A stretch of DNA of 45,032 nucleotides from Anaerolineales bacterium HSG24 (GTDB lineage: Bacteria > Chloroflexota > Anaerolineae > 4572-78 > J111). A program made the position numbers and the translations under genes. Each line of letters opens with the position of its first letter. The first letter of the stretch is position 1. Of this stretch, positions 37,163-45,032 are shown piece after piece. The stretch spans positions 1 through 45,032 of the forward strand of contig JAUCGB010000023.1 of assembly GCA_030377895.1 (NCBI GenBank), read 5' to 3'. The notes under the pieces were generated by a model. The model saw nothing but the letters and a program-made list of their open reading frames with translations. It was not told the origin of the DNA and ran no database searches.

Positions 37163-37205
37163 CAGAAGCTCGGTTTCTCTTAAGAAACCGAGCTTCTGCG
37201 TTTTT
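37163..37205 (+). terminator. Strong rho-independent terminator
   Basis: CAGAAGCTCGGTTTCT and AGAAACCGAGCTTCTG form a perfect 16-bp stem with a CTTA loop, followed by CGTTTTTG. It ends the small gene at 36775-37134. Confidence 0.85.
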
Positions 37206-37323
37206 GCTTGTAGCGAGCCTTATTCGTTAACCCATGACCATCAATTTAAGAGTTCGTAGTAGTTAGTGCCGTTTGAAGGCGATGAATCGCCTACTACAAA
37301 CATTAAGTTGACACTTATGTTCG
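37206..37323. repeat. Short intergenic with GTAGTAG / CTACTAC inverted repeat
   Basis: GTAGTAG near 37257 pairs with CTACTAC near 37293, and GGCGATGAATCGCC near 37278 forms an inner hairpin. No gene is seen. Confidence 0.4.
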
Positions 37324-38325
37324 TTAACCTTTTAAAGCCTCAATTACTATCGGATGTAACGTCCCATTACTGACTACCACGCCCTTATTGTTCTGCATAC
37401 GATAACCGGTCGTAAAGTCAAGTGGTTGACCATGCATGTCGGTCACGGTTCCTCCCGCTTCCTCAACAATCAACGCGCCCGCCGCATGATCCCAAATTTT
37501 TTCTCGATAATTGGGTGATTTGGGGGACGGTAACCGTAAATAGAGCGCAGCATCACCACGAGCCACCGCAGCATATTTGGCTTGGCTATCCATGCGTAGC
37601 GAAGCTTGACTGATACCAGCTGCTTGGGCGATGGCTTGTTGACGACTATGGTCGCCATGTCCAGATTCAACACTCTCCACAAAACGTAGATTTTGCTCAT
37701 CAGAGGAACTAGCAACCTGAATCCGTTCAAAGGCTGATGGAAGTGGCTCTGTTCCATCAGAGGGCAAGGAAGCCATGTAAGCACCCTCTCCTCGCACCGC
37801 GACAAAGATTGAGCCAACATCCTTAGCCGAATCGGCCAGAGATACAGGTAACGCCGGACATGCTAACGCGGCGACTTTTAACTCACCCCAAATAATCAAG
37901 CCCAAGGCAATGGCATACTGATCGTTTCGCAAAAAACCTTTTGTGCCGTCAATCGGGTCGAGCGTCCAATACCGTTTTTCCTCGACGAGGCCGTTGCCCG
38001 CGTCAATCCAATTGCACACCATGTCGGCATTGGCCTGTGGATGAAACTGATTCACAAAGGTTAAGATTTTGGCTAAGGTGGCGGAGTTTTCGGGTTTCTT
38101 TAGATCTGCTGAATCCTCCTCACCGACAATCGCATCTCGTGGAAAAGCCTGATGAATATGCTTACAAACTAAGGCTTGCGAGCCATAATCAGCCACGGTG
38201 ACGGGGCTTTTATCCCCTTTTTCTAAAGATTCTGCGCCGACCATCTCGGCTCGAACCTGAGTACAAAGTATCGCGGCTTTTGTGACCGCTTCAATAGCTA
38301 GTTGTTTTTCAGTAATATAGGTCAT
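37324..38325 (-). CDS. 3'(2'),5'-bisphosphate nucleotidase-like (Hal2/CysQ family)
   Basis: 333 residues from ATG at 38325 (GGAG four bases upstream); an in-frame ATG at 38340 would overlap the kinase stop as ATGA. Inositol-monophosphatase-superfamily signatures are complete: KGDKSPVTVADYGSQ, VGEED (67-71), LDPIDGTKGF (122-131) and IWDHAAGALIVEEAGGTVTD. The KGFLRN.QYA extension matches Hal2/SAL1-type enzymes that remove the 3'-phosphate from PAP or PAPS rather than inositol phosphates. It would clear PAP made in sulfation or ACP-synthase reactions. It is the last gene of the kinase run. Confidence 0.9.
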   Translation of the reverse strand: MTYITEKQLAIEAVTKAAILCTQVRAEMVGAESLEKGDKSPVTVADYGSQALVCKHIHQAFPRDAIVGEEDSADLKKPENSATLAKILTFVNQFHPQANADMVCNWIDAGNGLVEEKRYWTLDPIDGTKGFLRNDQYAIALGLIIWGELKVAALACPALPVSLADSAKDVGSIFVAVRGEGAYMASLPSDGTEPLPSAFERIQVASSSDEQNLRFVESVESGHGDHSRQQAIAQAAGISQASLRMDSQAKYAAVARGDAALYLRLPSPKSPNYREKIWDHAAGALIVEEAGGTVTDMHGQPLDFTTGYRMQNNKGVVVSNGTLHPIVIEALKG

Positions 38326-38336
38326 AAATCTCCATC

Positions 38337-40349
38337 TCATTTATTATGGTTATGTTTTAAAGGAAGCAAAACATGAAATTGGCTACCGGGGCACAATTCC
38401 TCGTCGAATTCAGGACTTTCGGCCCATACCAAACCTTGATGAACCTCGACCACACCTTTGACAATCGCTAGCCCCATGCCCGGTCCAGAGCCTTTGAATT
38501 TTGTTTTACCACTCGAATGAAGCGCCATCTCACCAGTTTGATAAAACTTGGTAAAAATTAGCTCATGATATTCTGGTGAGATACCAATCCCTGTATCGGA
38601 TACGATCACCTCAATCGCGTCGGTTTCCAGAGTATGGTTTGTGCTAATCGGTGGATAATGGCCCATCACCGTGATTTTTCCCTCATCGGGCGTATATTTG
38701 ATGGCGTTGATAATCAGATGATAAAAGACTTTCTGCAACGCATCAGGATCAGCTTCAATTTCGGGTAAGGTATTAACATCAACAATGTCTAAGCTCAACT
38801 GTCGCTCTTCAAGCGGCGTGGAGAACTTTTCTCGTATTTGTTTGATTAGATAGGTGATAGATAGCGGTTTTGGATGAATCTCCAAGGCTCGCTCATCAAT
38901 CTTGGCTACATCCAGCATGGCATTGATAATCTCGTATAACCTGACTGCGCCAGAATAAATGCTCGACACCAGTTCTTTATGGAAGGAGTTGGCCTTAATC
39001 GTGGCATCATTGAGCAACATTTGACTATAGCCATGCATGGTTGTCAGCGGTGTTCTTAGCTCATGGGAGGAAATTTTGATGAAGTCGGTTTTGGTCACGT
39101 TCAGCCGTTCTAGCTGAGTGTTGGCCTCTTCAAGCTCCTCAGTCCGTTCTTTGACCTTTTGTTCCAATGTTTGGGACAATTTAGTGATTTTATTATACAA
39201 TCGTGCGTTTTCTATCGAAATTGTCGCTTCAGTCGCGAACGCCGAGCTTAAGGCGATTTCATCCTTGTTAAAGGGTGTAACCGTCTCGCGCACAATCGAG
39301 ACCATGCCCCTCACCTTATCAAGCCGAGTCAAAGGCACGCCGAGCCATGAGCGTGCGGTCGGTAGCGTTTCAACCTGTTGCCAGTGAGACAGGGTCGTCA
39401 CATCGTCAAAGAAAACAGATTGTTGAGACTGGATAATTTGGTCAAACACATCCCCATCGCTAACATTGACTCGAATATTGAGCGGATTCATCGCTTTAGG
39501 AAAGCCCAGCGCGCTCACAATCTCCAACGCTCCCTCTTTTTCAATCATTAACGAAGACCGGTCATTCGGCACAATCTCGCCGAGATGATGGAGTACCAAA
39601 CTAAATATTTCGTCTAAATCTAACGAGCGAGATAAGGCACGACTAGAACGATGGAGAATCTCGATACTACGGCGCTGGTTTTCTTCTTTTTGATATAGTT
39701 CTCGAGTTTTGGCCTCTGCCTCTTGCAATCGCAGATTCATCGTCTCTTGAATCAGGTTCGCTTTTTTTAGTTGTTGTTGGCTCTCAAATAAATCTTCTGA
39801 ACGTAGCCGGGCCTTTGCTTGACTTTGTAAGGCCCATTTTGCCGTTTCTGTTAAATGGGCGGAACTGATACGACTGACAAAGGCCATGATCATCGTCATG
39901 GTTAAAGGGGACGATAATATCCATAATGTATGCCATGATATGCCATAGAAAATAAACGCAGTTGTTATCGTCATCAAGATGGCAAATGCGGTTGCGCCTA
40001 TGACCGCCTGCGGGTTAATTAATGCTCCGGCCATGCTGACGATTATGACTAGCAAATAACCATAAATAGTCGCAAATTCTGACAATGATTTAACCGCCAT
40101 AAAGGAGATAGTTGCCAAAATTAGACCAGTAATCAAGCTGTATGTCGCCCTTCGGAACTGGTCAATCATATAGAATCGATAACTCAGCGCGCCGGTCGCT
40201 AATACTAAAATAACTGGCAAAGATAACCGAATTACCTTATCAAGCGAGTAAAAGTTAACGGAAAATACCATGGCCGCCAATGCTAAAATTGAGACCAGTA
40301 CGCCTATAAAACTTTCTTTTTGTAATTTTTGGAGTTCGGTATCTTCCAT
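38337..40349 (-). CDS. Membrane histidine kinase with GAF domain
   Basis: 670 residues. Five or six transmembrane segments lie between about 16 and 158, then a coiled coil (180-235), a GAF domain (about 240-385), a second coiled coil (391-425), HisKA with His429 in [14 protein letters not shown], and HATPase_c (NAIKYTP, DTGIGIS, GSGPGMGLAIV). Without a receiver it would phosphorylate a separate regulator. The membrane part lacks a large periplasmic domain, so it may sense something in or near the membrane. It starts 42 bases after the GAF-kinase gene upstream. Confidence 0.93.
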   Translation of the reverse strand: MEDTELQKLQKESFIGVLVSILALAAMVFSVNFYSLDKVIRLSLPVILVLATGALSYRFYMIDQFRRATYSLITGLILATISFMAVKSLSEFATIYGYLLVIIVSMAGALINPQAVIGATAFAILMTITTAFIFYGISWHTLWILSSPLTMTMIMAFVSRISSAHLTETAKWALQSQAKARLRSEDLFESQQQLKKANLIQETMNLRLQEAEAKTRELYQKEENQRRSIEILHRSSRALSRSLDLDEIFSLVLHHLGEIVPNDRSSLMIEKEGALEIVSALGFPKAMNPLNIRVNVSDGDVFDQIIQSQQSVFFDDVTTLSHWQQVETLPTARSWLGVPLTRLDKVRGMVSIVRETVTPFNKDEIALSSAFATEATISIENARLYNKITKLSQTLEQKVKERTEELEEANTQLERLNVTKTDFIKISSHELRTPLTTMHGYSQMLLNDATIKANSFHKELVSSIYSGAVRLYEIINAMLDVAKIDERALEIHPKPLSITYLIKQIREKFSTPLEERQLSLDIVDVNTLPEIEADPDALQKVFYHLIINAIKYTPDEGKITVMGHYPPISTNHTLETDAIEVIVSDTGIGISPEYHELIFTKFYQTGEMALHSSGKTKFKGSGPGMGLAIVKGVVEVHQGLVWAESPEFDEELCPGSQFHVLLPLKHNHNK

Positions 40350-40390
40350 AATAATGGTAAGTGTGTCTAAAACTTAGGGCTAAACAGTTA

Positions 40391-42268
40391 TTATTCCGCA
40401 ATCGGTAATACAATTAAAAAGGTTGTTCCCTCTTCCCAAACAGATTTTACGCTAATCGTTCCTTTTAAGCCTTCGATATAATCTTTTGTCCAAAATAAGC
40501 CAAACCCCATCCCTTTACCCTCTTTTGATGACCAGCCCATCTCAAAAATACGTTTTAGATATTCTGGTTTAATGCCTGTCCCATCATCCCGAATTGAAAC
40601 TACAATGTTTGTTTGCTTCTGTTGCGTTGTCAACCACAAATTACCAAAACCTTTTTTCTCTAACATGGCTTCCACGGCATTTTTGATCAATATTTTAAAT
40701 GCTTCGGTCAGCATGTCCGGTGAGGTGCTGGTTAGCGGCAAGTCTGGGCTGAGTGATTTATGAATGGTGATGCCAATATCGGTATCGAGAGTATCCGCAT
40801 CCACATTGGATCCGATTTCAGGAACTGCTTTACGAATAGAAAAGTTCAAACAGCTATTTACATCGGTTGGCACATCAAGATGTTCGCGCCAAGGTTCATG
40901 CAGATGGTCTAAAATCTGTACCGCTTGGTCAAGATGGTGAATTATATCCTCGCCAGATGCCATGAGCCGCTTTTTCTGAACCTCGTTCATGCGGGGCAAC
41001 ATCTTAACCATTTCTAAATAGTTTCGAGAAACTCCAACATGGTTCCGCAACGAATGAATGTAGGCGGCTGCGCTAAAGGCCATTTTACCAAACATTTGGG
41101 CGATATGTCGCCGATCTTCGGCCCGTTTGTACAGTCGAGCATTATGGATGCTCAAAGCCACCTGTTGAGCCAAGGTGGTTAAAAACTCAATCTCTTGGGC
41201 GACAAAACTCGGTTCACGAGTAGCCACAAACAGATTGCCCACCACCCGCCCTTCCCAAAAACATGGCACGGCAATCAGTTGTTTAATGTCGGTTAACTGT
41301 TGCAGAGTTCTACTGGCGCGATGGTTGATGATTGGGCGAAACAGGTCATGCAGGCTATCAGAAACAATATACGGTTCATCTGGTTTATAATCGCCTTTTA
41401 CGGCTCGCATCCCCATATTTTCTGCATACAGTTTATCGTCGAGGTAAGCCACAGTCTTCTGCCCAAGTATGGCACTTCCGGTAATTTGTTGTAATTTATC
41501 CATGATTTGGGGTGTAATATCAGCAGCGTAGGCTCGCACGGATAAGGAGTTATCTTCGACCTCAAACGTGGCTAACATGGCTCCCGCATACCCCAACCGA
41601 CTCACGACCGCGTTCACCACAGCTTGAAAGACTCGGGTTTCGTTCGTGATATTACTTTGTAGAACAAAAATAACCCGTTCTAAGGCCTGAATTTCACTTA
41701 AACGTCGTTGGCTTTGAATGGCAATCGCGGCTTGATTACCATACGCGGAGAGGAAGGAAATATCTCGGTCAGAGAACTGCTCACGAGTGGCAGCAAACAG
41801 ATTCCCAACCACTTGATCATCGAGAAAAAAAGGAATGGCGATGACCTGTTTTATGCCCGTTAACTTTTGGGCCACATCAGACAATGGCCTGTTGACAACT
41901 GGTCTGAACAGGTCATAAAGCCGATTGGATACCACCACATCCGGCGTACCATCGTGCCCAGTGACGGCCCGAACACTCAGATTCTCCTGAAATTTCTCAT
42001 CATCTAAATAGGCTACGGAGCTAGGACTAATAAAGGTGATTCCCAATCGTTTTTCGAGTTGTTGTAGCAGAGTGGGCGCGATGCTCACTGCGTAGGCTTT
42101 TACGGGCAAGGCGTTTCCATGTTCAAGTGGGGCAACCATAGCTCCCACGCAACCTAGCCGGTCAACCACATCGTCAACAATCCTCTGAAACACGGATTGT
42201 AGTTCACGTGAATGATGGGGTGTGTTCTGTTTATCCAAATCGTTGTTTGATAATCCTGAATGAAGCAT
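40391..42268 (-). CDS. GAF-GAF histidine kinase, paralogue 1
   Basis: 625 residues. Two similar GAF domains (about 20-195 and 205-390, each with G-A-M-(V/L)-A and VVGNLF.ATRE) are followed by a helical dimerisation region with the putative phospho-His in YIHSLRNHVGVSRNYLEM, and HATPase_c (NAVEAMLEK, DDGTGI, GMGFGLFW). The H-box lacks the usual HE(L/I)RTPL and is closer to H-x-L-R-N kinases. It is a soluble protein. About half of the sequence is clearly shared with the gene at 42459-44369. Its signal is unknown; GAF tandems often bind small molecules or chromophores, but no chromophore Cys is evident. Confidence 0.9.
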   Translation of the reverse strand: MLHSGLSNNDLDKQNTPHHSRELQSVFQRIVDDVVDRLGCVGAMVAPLEHGNALPVKAYAVSIAPTLLQQLEKRLGITFISPSSVAYLDDEKFQENLSVRAVTGHDGTPDVVVSNRLYDLFRPVVNRPLSDVAQKLTGIKQVIAIPFFLDDQVVGNLFAATREQFSDRDISFLSAYGNQAAIAIQSQRRLSEIQALERVIFVLQSNITNETRVFQAVVNAVVSRLGYAGAMLATFEVEDNSLSVRAYAADITPQIMDKLQQITGSAILGQKTVAYLDDKLYAENMGMRAVKGDYKPDEPYIVSDSLHDLFRPIINHRASRTLQQLTDIKQLIAVPCFWEGRVVGNLFVATREPSFVAQEIEFLTTLAQQVALSIHNARLYKRAEDRRHIAQMFGKMAFSAAAYIHSLRNHVGVSRNYLEMVKMLPRMNEVQKKRLMASGEDIIHHLDQAVQILDHLHEPWREHLDVPTDVNSCLNFSIRKAVPEIGSNVDADTLDTDIGITIHKSLSPDLPLTSTSPDMLTEAFKILIKNAVEAMLEKKGFGNLWLTTQQKQTNIVVSIRDDGTGIKPEYLKRIFEMGWSSKEGKGMGFGLFWTKDYIEGLKGTISVKSVWEEGTTFLIVLPIAE

Positions 42269-42458
42269 CGGCTCTCTATAAGTAGCACGAGAAAATAATT
42301 ATCCCATTCGACTTCGCTCAGGACATGTCTTAAGCTCAGTTTGCGAGAAATTCCCACAGAAACTACGGTTTTGAGGGATTTTTCGCTTTACTTCGGAATG
42401 ACATGTTGGGATGTTTTATTATTTCCACGTTCTTAAATACCCTGCATTGGAAAAATCA
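42269..42458. repeat. Gap with TTCGCT..GGAATGACATG-type repeat remnants
   Basis: Between the two GAF kinases. ATTCGACTTCGCTCAGGACATG and CGCTTTACTTCGGAATGACATG resemble repeats seen in many environmental genomes. No gene is visible in the 190 bases. Confidence 0.35.
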
Positions 42459-44369
42459 TCATTCGCTTAAAATTTCTAGTGGCAGATCAATAAAGAATTT
42501 TGTGCCTTTTTTCTCACCACTTTCGACCCGAATTTTGCCACCTAAACCCACTACATAATCTTGGGTCCAGAACAGTCCAAACCCCATACCTTTACCTTTT
42601 TTAGATGACCAGCCCATCTCAAATATTTTGGCTAAGTTTTTTGGACTGATTCCAATCCCATTATCCCGAATAATAACACTAACCATATCCTCGTTAAGGT
42701 AACTTTCTATCCACAGACTGTCCCCCACCTTTTGCTCTGTAATCGCCTCACCCGCATTTTTGATGACGATTCTAAAAGCTTCGGTCAGCATATCGGGCGA
42801 AGTTTGGATAAAGGGCAAATTATCAGCCAACGATTTATAAATGGTAATGCCATCTTGGGTGGTCACTTTTTTGGCCTCTTTGTCTAAGGCATCCTTAATA
42901 AAGGATTTTCTAACCGCATTGTGCAGGCATGAATTAACATTTGTCGGTTCATCTTGATGTTTGCGCCAAGGCTCATGGAGGCTGTCTAGAATCTCGGCGC
43001 TTTTGTTCAGGTTGTTCATGATGCTTGAGGTCGATTCGAGAATATCCTTACGGTGTTCTTCTGACAGCATGGGGAACATTTTGACCATGCTCAAATAGGT
43101 TCGGAAGCCACCAATATGGTTCCGCAAGGCATGGACATTGGTGGCCGCGCTAAAGGCCATTTTGGCAAATACCTGAGCAATCTGACGTTGTTCCTCAGCA
43201 TGTCGATACAATCGCGCATTACGAATACCCACCGCGGCCTGCTGACCAAAGGTCGCCAATAAATCCCGTTCGCGTTCCGAGAACTGCCGTCGCCGAGTAG
43301 CCACAAACAGATTCCCGACCACTTGGTCGTTGAGCGAAAACGGCACCGCAATCACCTGTTTAATACCAGTCATTTTTTGAGCAATCATCGATAAGGGACG
43401 ATTGATAACTGGCGTAAATAGATCATGTAGGCTATTCGAGACCATCGACTTGGCTGGTCGTCCGTCGATTCCTTTAATAGCTTGAATACACAGATTTTTC
43501 TGAAATCGTTCATCATCAAGTTGTGCCGCAAACTGAGAGCCAATCTTATCAACACCCAATTTGCCTAATAAAAAGTCAAGCATATTTTCGGCGATACTAA
43601 CCGAATAAGCCCGAACAGGTAGCGAGTTGTCCGCCTCTAGGGTTGCCACCATAGCCCCCACGTAGCTGAGCCGTTTGACCACCGCATCGACAATAGTTTG
43701 TAATACCTGCGTCTCGTCGGTAATATTGGTTTGTAGGGCCAAAATTACCCGCTCGAGAGCCTGAGTTTCAGTTAAGTGACGTTGACTTTTGATAGCCACC
43801 GCAGCTTGACGACCAAAGGCGGTCAAAAAATCAATATCCTGCGATGAGAATTTTTTGCGCGCCGCAGCAAACAGATTCCCAACGACCTCATCCTCTAAGA
43901 AGAATGGCACTGCAATCACCTGTTTAATGCCAGAAAGTCGTTGCGCGATATCAGAGAGAGGTTTGTTAACCACTGGCACAAACAGATCATGCAATCTATC
44001 GGAAACCACGATTTCAGGCGTTCCATTTGAGCCATTAACTGCTTTAACACTTAAATTGTCTTGAAATTTGGGGTCGTCAAGATAGGAAACTGATTTTGGG
44101 CTAATCGGGGTTGCTCCGAGCCGTTTTTCGAGTTGATGAAATAAAGTCGGAGCAATGTCAATCACGTATGCTCGAACAGGCATGGAGTTGTCGCTTTCAA
44201 GCGTTGCCACCATCGCTCCCACACAACCAAGTCGTTTGACGACATCATCAACTACATGTTGCAGTAAGGTCTGCAACTCTGGGGTAATATCGTAAACGGT
44301 TAAAATCTGAAATTGATCTGTCACCGTGTCATCTTGCTGAAATACTTGAATCTTATCGGGTGAGTTCAT
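42459..44369 (-). CDS. GAF-GAF histidine kinase, paralogue 2
   Basis: 636 residues with the same layout as the previous gene: GAF (about 30-205), GAF (about 215-395), dimerisation helices with NVHALRNHIGGFRTYLSM and HATPase_c (NAGEAITEQ, DNGIGIS, GMGFGLFWTQD). The VPTDVNSCL/EPTNVNSCL stretch before the ATPase is conserved between the pair. It is the first gene of the run 42459 to 37324. Duplicated kinases of this type may sense different ligands and share a partner regulator, which is inference. No promoter was identified upstream. Confidence 0.9.
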   Translation of the reverse strand: MNSPDKIQVFQQDDTVTDQFQILTVYDITPELQTLLQHVVDDVVKRLGCVGAMVATLESDNSMPVRAYVIDIAPTLFHQLEKRLGATPISPKSVSYLDDPKFQDNLSVKAVNGSNGTPEIVVSDRLHDLFVPVVNKPLSDIAQRLSGIKQVIAVPFFLEDEVVGNLFAAARKKFSSQDIDFLTAFGRQAAVAIKSQRHLTETQALERVILALQTNITDETQVLQTIVDAVVKRLSYVGAMVATLEADNSLPVRAYSVSIAENMLDFLLGKLGVDKIGSQFAAQLDDERFQKNLCIQAIKGIDGRPAKSMVSNSLHDLFTPVINRPLSMIAQKMTGIKQVIAVPFSLNDQVVGNLFVATRRRQFSERERDLLATFGQQAAVGIRNARLYRHAEEQRQIAQVFAKMAFSAATNVHALRNHIGGFRTYLSMVKMFPMLSEEHRKDILESTSSIMNNLNKSAEILDSLHEPWRKHQDEPTNVNSCLHNAVRKSFIKDALDKEAKKVTTQDGITIYKSLADNLPFIQTSPDMLTEAFRIVIKNAGEAITEQKVGDSLWIESYLNEDMVSVIIRDNGIGISPKNLAKIFEMGWSSKKGKGMGFGLFWTQDYVVGLGGKIRVESGEKKGTKFFIDLPLEILSE

Positions 44370-44470
44370 AAAATGTCTCCATCGACTAATCTAACTATAG
44401 CCACCTTTTATTATACCTATCAATAGAAGCAGTTGCAATTTAACCCTCAACAATAAATGATAAATAAAGT

Positions 44471-44541
44471 GCAGAAGTAGTGATAAGGAATCCAAAGCCT
44501 GCTTTGTTGGCAACGGTTTATCACCTACCTGTGCAGGACTA
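44471..44541. repeat. TGCA..GTAGTGAT element, copy 2 with different interior
   Basis: GCAGAAGTAGTGATA at 44471-44485 and TATCACCTACCTGTGCAGGAC ending near 44541 match the ends of 22165-22247, with an unrelated interior hairpin. Non-coding. Confidence 0.6.
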
Positions 44542-44650
44542 CCAATAAAGTATAGCTTACCATTCTATTCGGCTTTTGTCTACCATATTTAGTTTAATAA
44601 TGACTGTACTTTTGGGGCATGTAGGACAAATGGATTACAATGTTAACCTT

Positions 44651-44830
44651 GCTACCCGACAAAGTGGTTTAGGGAAGGCTAAAACAGGAACACAGAGTTT
44701 CACAGAGACGCACAGAGTTTCACAGAGGAAAAATAATTCGCTTTTTCTCTGTGAAACTCTGTGTTCCTCTGTGTTCCTCTGTGAAACTCTGTGCTAATTA
44801 GTTTTGGCTAACTTTTCTGTCTGGTACTGA
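44651..44830 (+). repeat. Compound element, copy E (no inner MITE: empty site)
   Basis: Left end GCTACCCGACAAAGTGGTTTA at 44651, right end TTTTCTGTCTGGTACTGA. The CACAGAG hairpin (44692-44795) is present. The stretch GTTTAGGGAAGGCTAAAACA lacks the inner element that interrupts the matching stretch in copies A and B, so E shows the uninterrupted form. Confidence 0.75.
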
Positions 44831-45032
44831 GTCAACAAACTTGCCCAAAAACAGTTTTAGATAGCCCTTTCCATTGATGTAGCTCTGTTGAATCGGGGAA
44901 GCCGTCCACCACAGAGTTAGGCTACTGGGATGAAACCCAAGTATATTGTAACTATATTTTTGTATTTTTTGTATTTGATAAAAAGTAACCAAAATTGCAC
45001 ACTGCAACAGGTAAAATAAGCAATCCCTATTT
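44831..45032. other. Window tail, no gene identified
   Basis: AT-rich, with short frames only. A 29-codon minus-strand frame between stops (VVDGFPDSTELHQWKG) could be a remnant of a coding sequence, but this is too short to support a call. Confidence 0.3.

Noticed and set aside
44576..44797. 73-codon plus-strand frame
   Set aside because: More than half of it is the CACAGAG hairpin of element E, translated into a low-complexity peptide (SFTETHRVSQRKNN); not a gene.
44831..45032. Possible transposase remnant (VVDGFPDSTELHQWKG frame)
   Set aside because: Only 29 codons between stops, with no recognisable catalytic motif; insufficient support.

Overview
The window reads as part of a moderately AT-rich bacterial chromosome, with no rRNA, tRNA or CRISPR array. 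Chaperone genes in the order hrcA-grpE-dnaK-dnaJ-prmA behind a perfect CIRCE operator rule out enteric-type heat-shock control. Together with very large multi-sensor histidine kinases, V4R proteins, PATAN (DUF4388) and pentapeptide proteins and an acyl-ACP-reductase homologue, they fit Chloroflexota or a similar filamentous, signalling-rich lineage. This placement is an inference; no phylogenetic marker was compared with a database. The first 121 bases are an exact inverted copy of 3275-3395. That looks like a fold-back chimera of the kind made by whole-genome amplification, so the left end is probably an assembly artefact and the first gene is truncated.

Layout. (1) 122-11333: three overlapping hybrid histidine kinase genes, all ending in a receiver plus a shared C-terminal module. 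(2) 11334-15859: two copies (A and B) of a compound palindromic element in opposite orientation, enclosing a REC-GGDEF diguanylate cyclase gene and an 827-residue protein of unknown function with an HxxxDG motif. (3) 15781-22157: sigma70-type promoter, CIRCE, hrcA, grpE, dnaK, dnaJ, prmA. (4) 22332-24798: an isolated DUF4194 (JetB/MksE-like) gene and an MscS-type channel, separated by element C. (5) 24834-28021: a promoter, two tandemly duplicated V4R-domain genes and a Ser/Thr kinase-TPR gene. (6) 28095-34962, all minus strand: a PATAN protein, a small GTPase, an alpha/beta hydrolase, a left-handed beta-helix protein, an acyl-ACP-reductase homologue, a response regulator with a degenerate GGDEF domain, and a second alpha/beta hydrolase lacking its nucleophile serine. 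(7) 35209-37134: a membrane-anchored pentapeptide-repeat protein and a small unknown gene with its own promoter and terminator. (8) 37324-44369, minus strand: two paralogous GAF-GAF histidine kinases, a membrane histidine kinase and a 3'(2'),5'-bisphosphate nucleotidase-like enzyme. (9) 44370-45032: non-coding, rich in repeats.

The most distinctive features are a modular family of short non-autonomous elements with TTA/TAA target duplications, for which the window holds filled and empty sites, and the minus-strand cassette joining fatty-acyl reduction genes to MglA-like signalling components and two apparently inactivated enzymes (an alpha/beta hydrolase and a GGDEF domain).
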